A stretch of DNA of 14,477 nt from DAOTWP01 sp034435675 (lineage in GTDB: Bacteria; Chloroflexota; Anaerolineae; Aggregatilineales; Phototrophicaceae), in the NCBI GenBank assembly GCA_034435675.1, contig DAOTWP010000270.1:1-14477 (forward strand). Direction: 5' to 3'. Shown one piece after another: positions 14,200 to 14,477 of this stretch. The notes beneath the pieces are model-generated. The model was not told the origin of the DNA. It ran no database searches and saw nothing but the letters and a program-made list of their open reading frames with translations. The first letter of the stretch is position 1. The number at the start of each line of letters is the position of its first letter. The position numbers and the translations under genes are program-made.

Positions 14200-14477
14200 G
14201 CATTCCGCAGAACATGAACAACAGCATCTTGGAGCAGATTAAGGCGTTGCAACATACAAACCGGCAGGAAGCGGAGGTTTTGACCCTGCGCTTCCTGCGC
14301 GAGGTGTATGCCGAAGACGTCAGTCATGTGGAACTGCGCCCGCTGGCGGTATCACTCAATTCGTTCAACGGGTTCCTCACCCGTGCTTCTGGAAAACGAC
14401 TGTTCTTCAAGACTCACACAGAAGAAAATACCGTCATCCAGGAATACTATCAGGCAGCACTGCTGGCAGATGCTGGC
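14196..14477 (+). CDS. Truncated gene, possibly kinase-like, cut by right edge
   Basis: An open frame of 94 codons runs to the window end without a stop. A GTG at 14196 overlaps the TGA of the preceding gene (GTGA), which suggests translational coupling; ATG 14214 in the same frame is an alternative. The visible sequence starts with an amphipathic helix (ILEQIKALQHTNRQEAEVLT), then shows ELRPLAVSLNSFNGFL, KRLFFKTHTEE and VIQEYYQAALLADAG. A loop rich in Ser/Asn/Gly, then a Lys on a hydrophobic strand (Lys 72), then a helix with Glu 83 resembles the start of a kinase or aminoglycoside-phosphotransferase fold. Too little is visible to name the protein. Its coding reality is supported by the overlap and by codon usage like its neighbours. 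Confidence 0.65.
   Translation, partial: MSIPQNMNNSILEQIKALQHTNRQEAEVLTLRFLREVYAEDVSHVELRPLAVSLNSFNGFLTRASGKRLFFKTHTEENTVIQEYYQAALLADAG

Overview
The window reads as chromosomal DNA of a bacterium, most likely a member of Chloroflexota (Anaerolineae-like). This placement is an inference from the mix of genes: mevalonate-pathway enzymes in a bacterium, a UDP-sulfoquinovose synthase, a SufR-like regulator beside an A-type Fe-S carrier, and LysM/M23 and SH3b envelope proteins with Pro/Thr-rich linkers. No rRNA or tRNA is present, and I see no insertion sequence, phage gene, CRISPR array or sign of recent transfer. Gene density is high, with about a dozen genes in small operons.

Left part (1-2487): an isoprenoid block. 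On the minus strand a UbiA-family prenyltransferase, closest in motifs to decaprenyl-phosphate phosphoribosyltransferases, is followed after 4 bases by a mevalonate kinase that runs off the left edge. Head-to-head with them on the plus strand is a mevalonate (di)phosphate decarboxylase. In it the lysine that follows the YWG motif in classical enzymes is replaced by Asn, so its true substrate is open. Next (2633-5251) is a two-gene plus-strand unit: an RseP-type M50 intramembrane protease and an acidic HEAT-repeat protein. It ends at a strong 12-bp hairpin that can serve both converging transcription units.

Middle part (5331-9544): a stand-alone SCP2 lipid-binding protein (minus), a LysM/M23 lipoprotein and an SH3b membrane-anchored protein (both plus), then a minus-strand iron-sulfur pair. 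The pair is a SufR-like winged-helix regulator with three C-terminal cysteines and an ErpA/IscA-type carrier with an extra Gly/Cys tail. The carrier has its own sigma70-like promoter, whose spacer holds a perfect 14-bp palindrome, a good operator candidate.

Right part (9655-14477): a tightly packed plus-strand run with prephenate dehydratase (Phe synthesis), aspartate-semialdehyde dehydrogenase (Asp-family amino acids), UDP-sulfoquinovose synthase (sulfolipid head group), a histidinol-dehydrogenase family protein, and a truncated gene overlapping its stop codon. The HisD-family protein has lost two of the usual zinc or substrate residues and changed a third, so it may not be a histidine-biosynthesis enzyme. 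This is the observation I would follow first. No single dramatic new system is visible; the most interesting signals are these altered enzymes and the iron-sulfur regulatory site.
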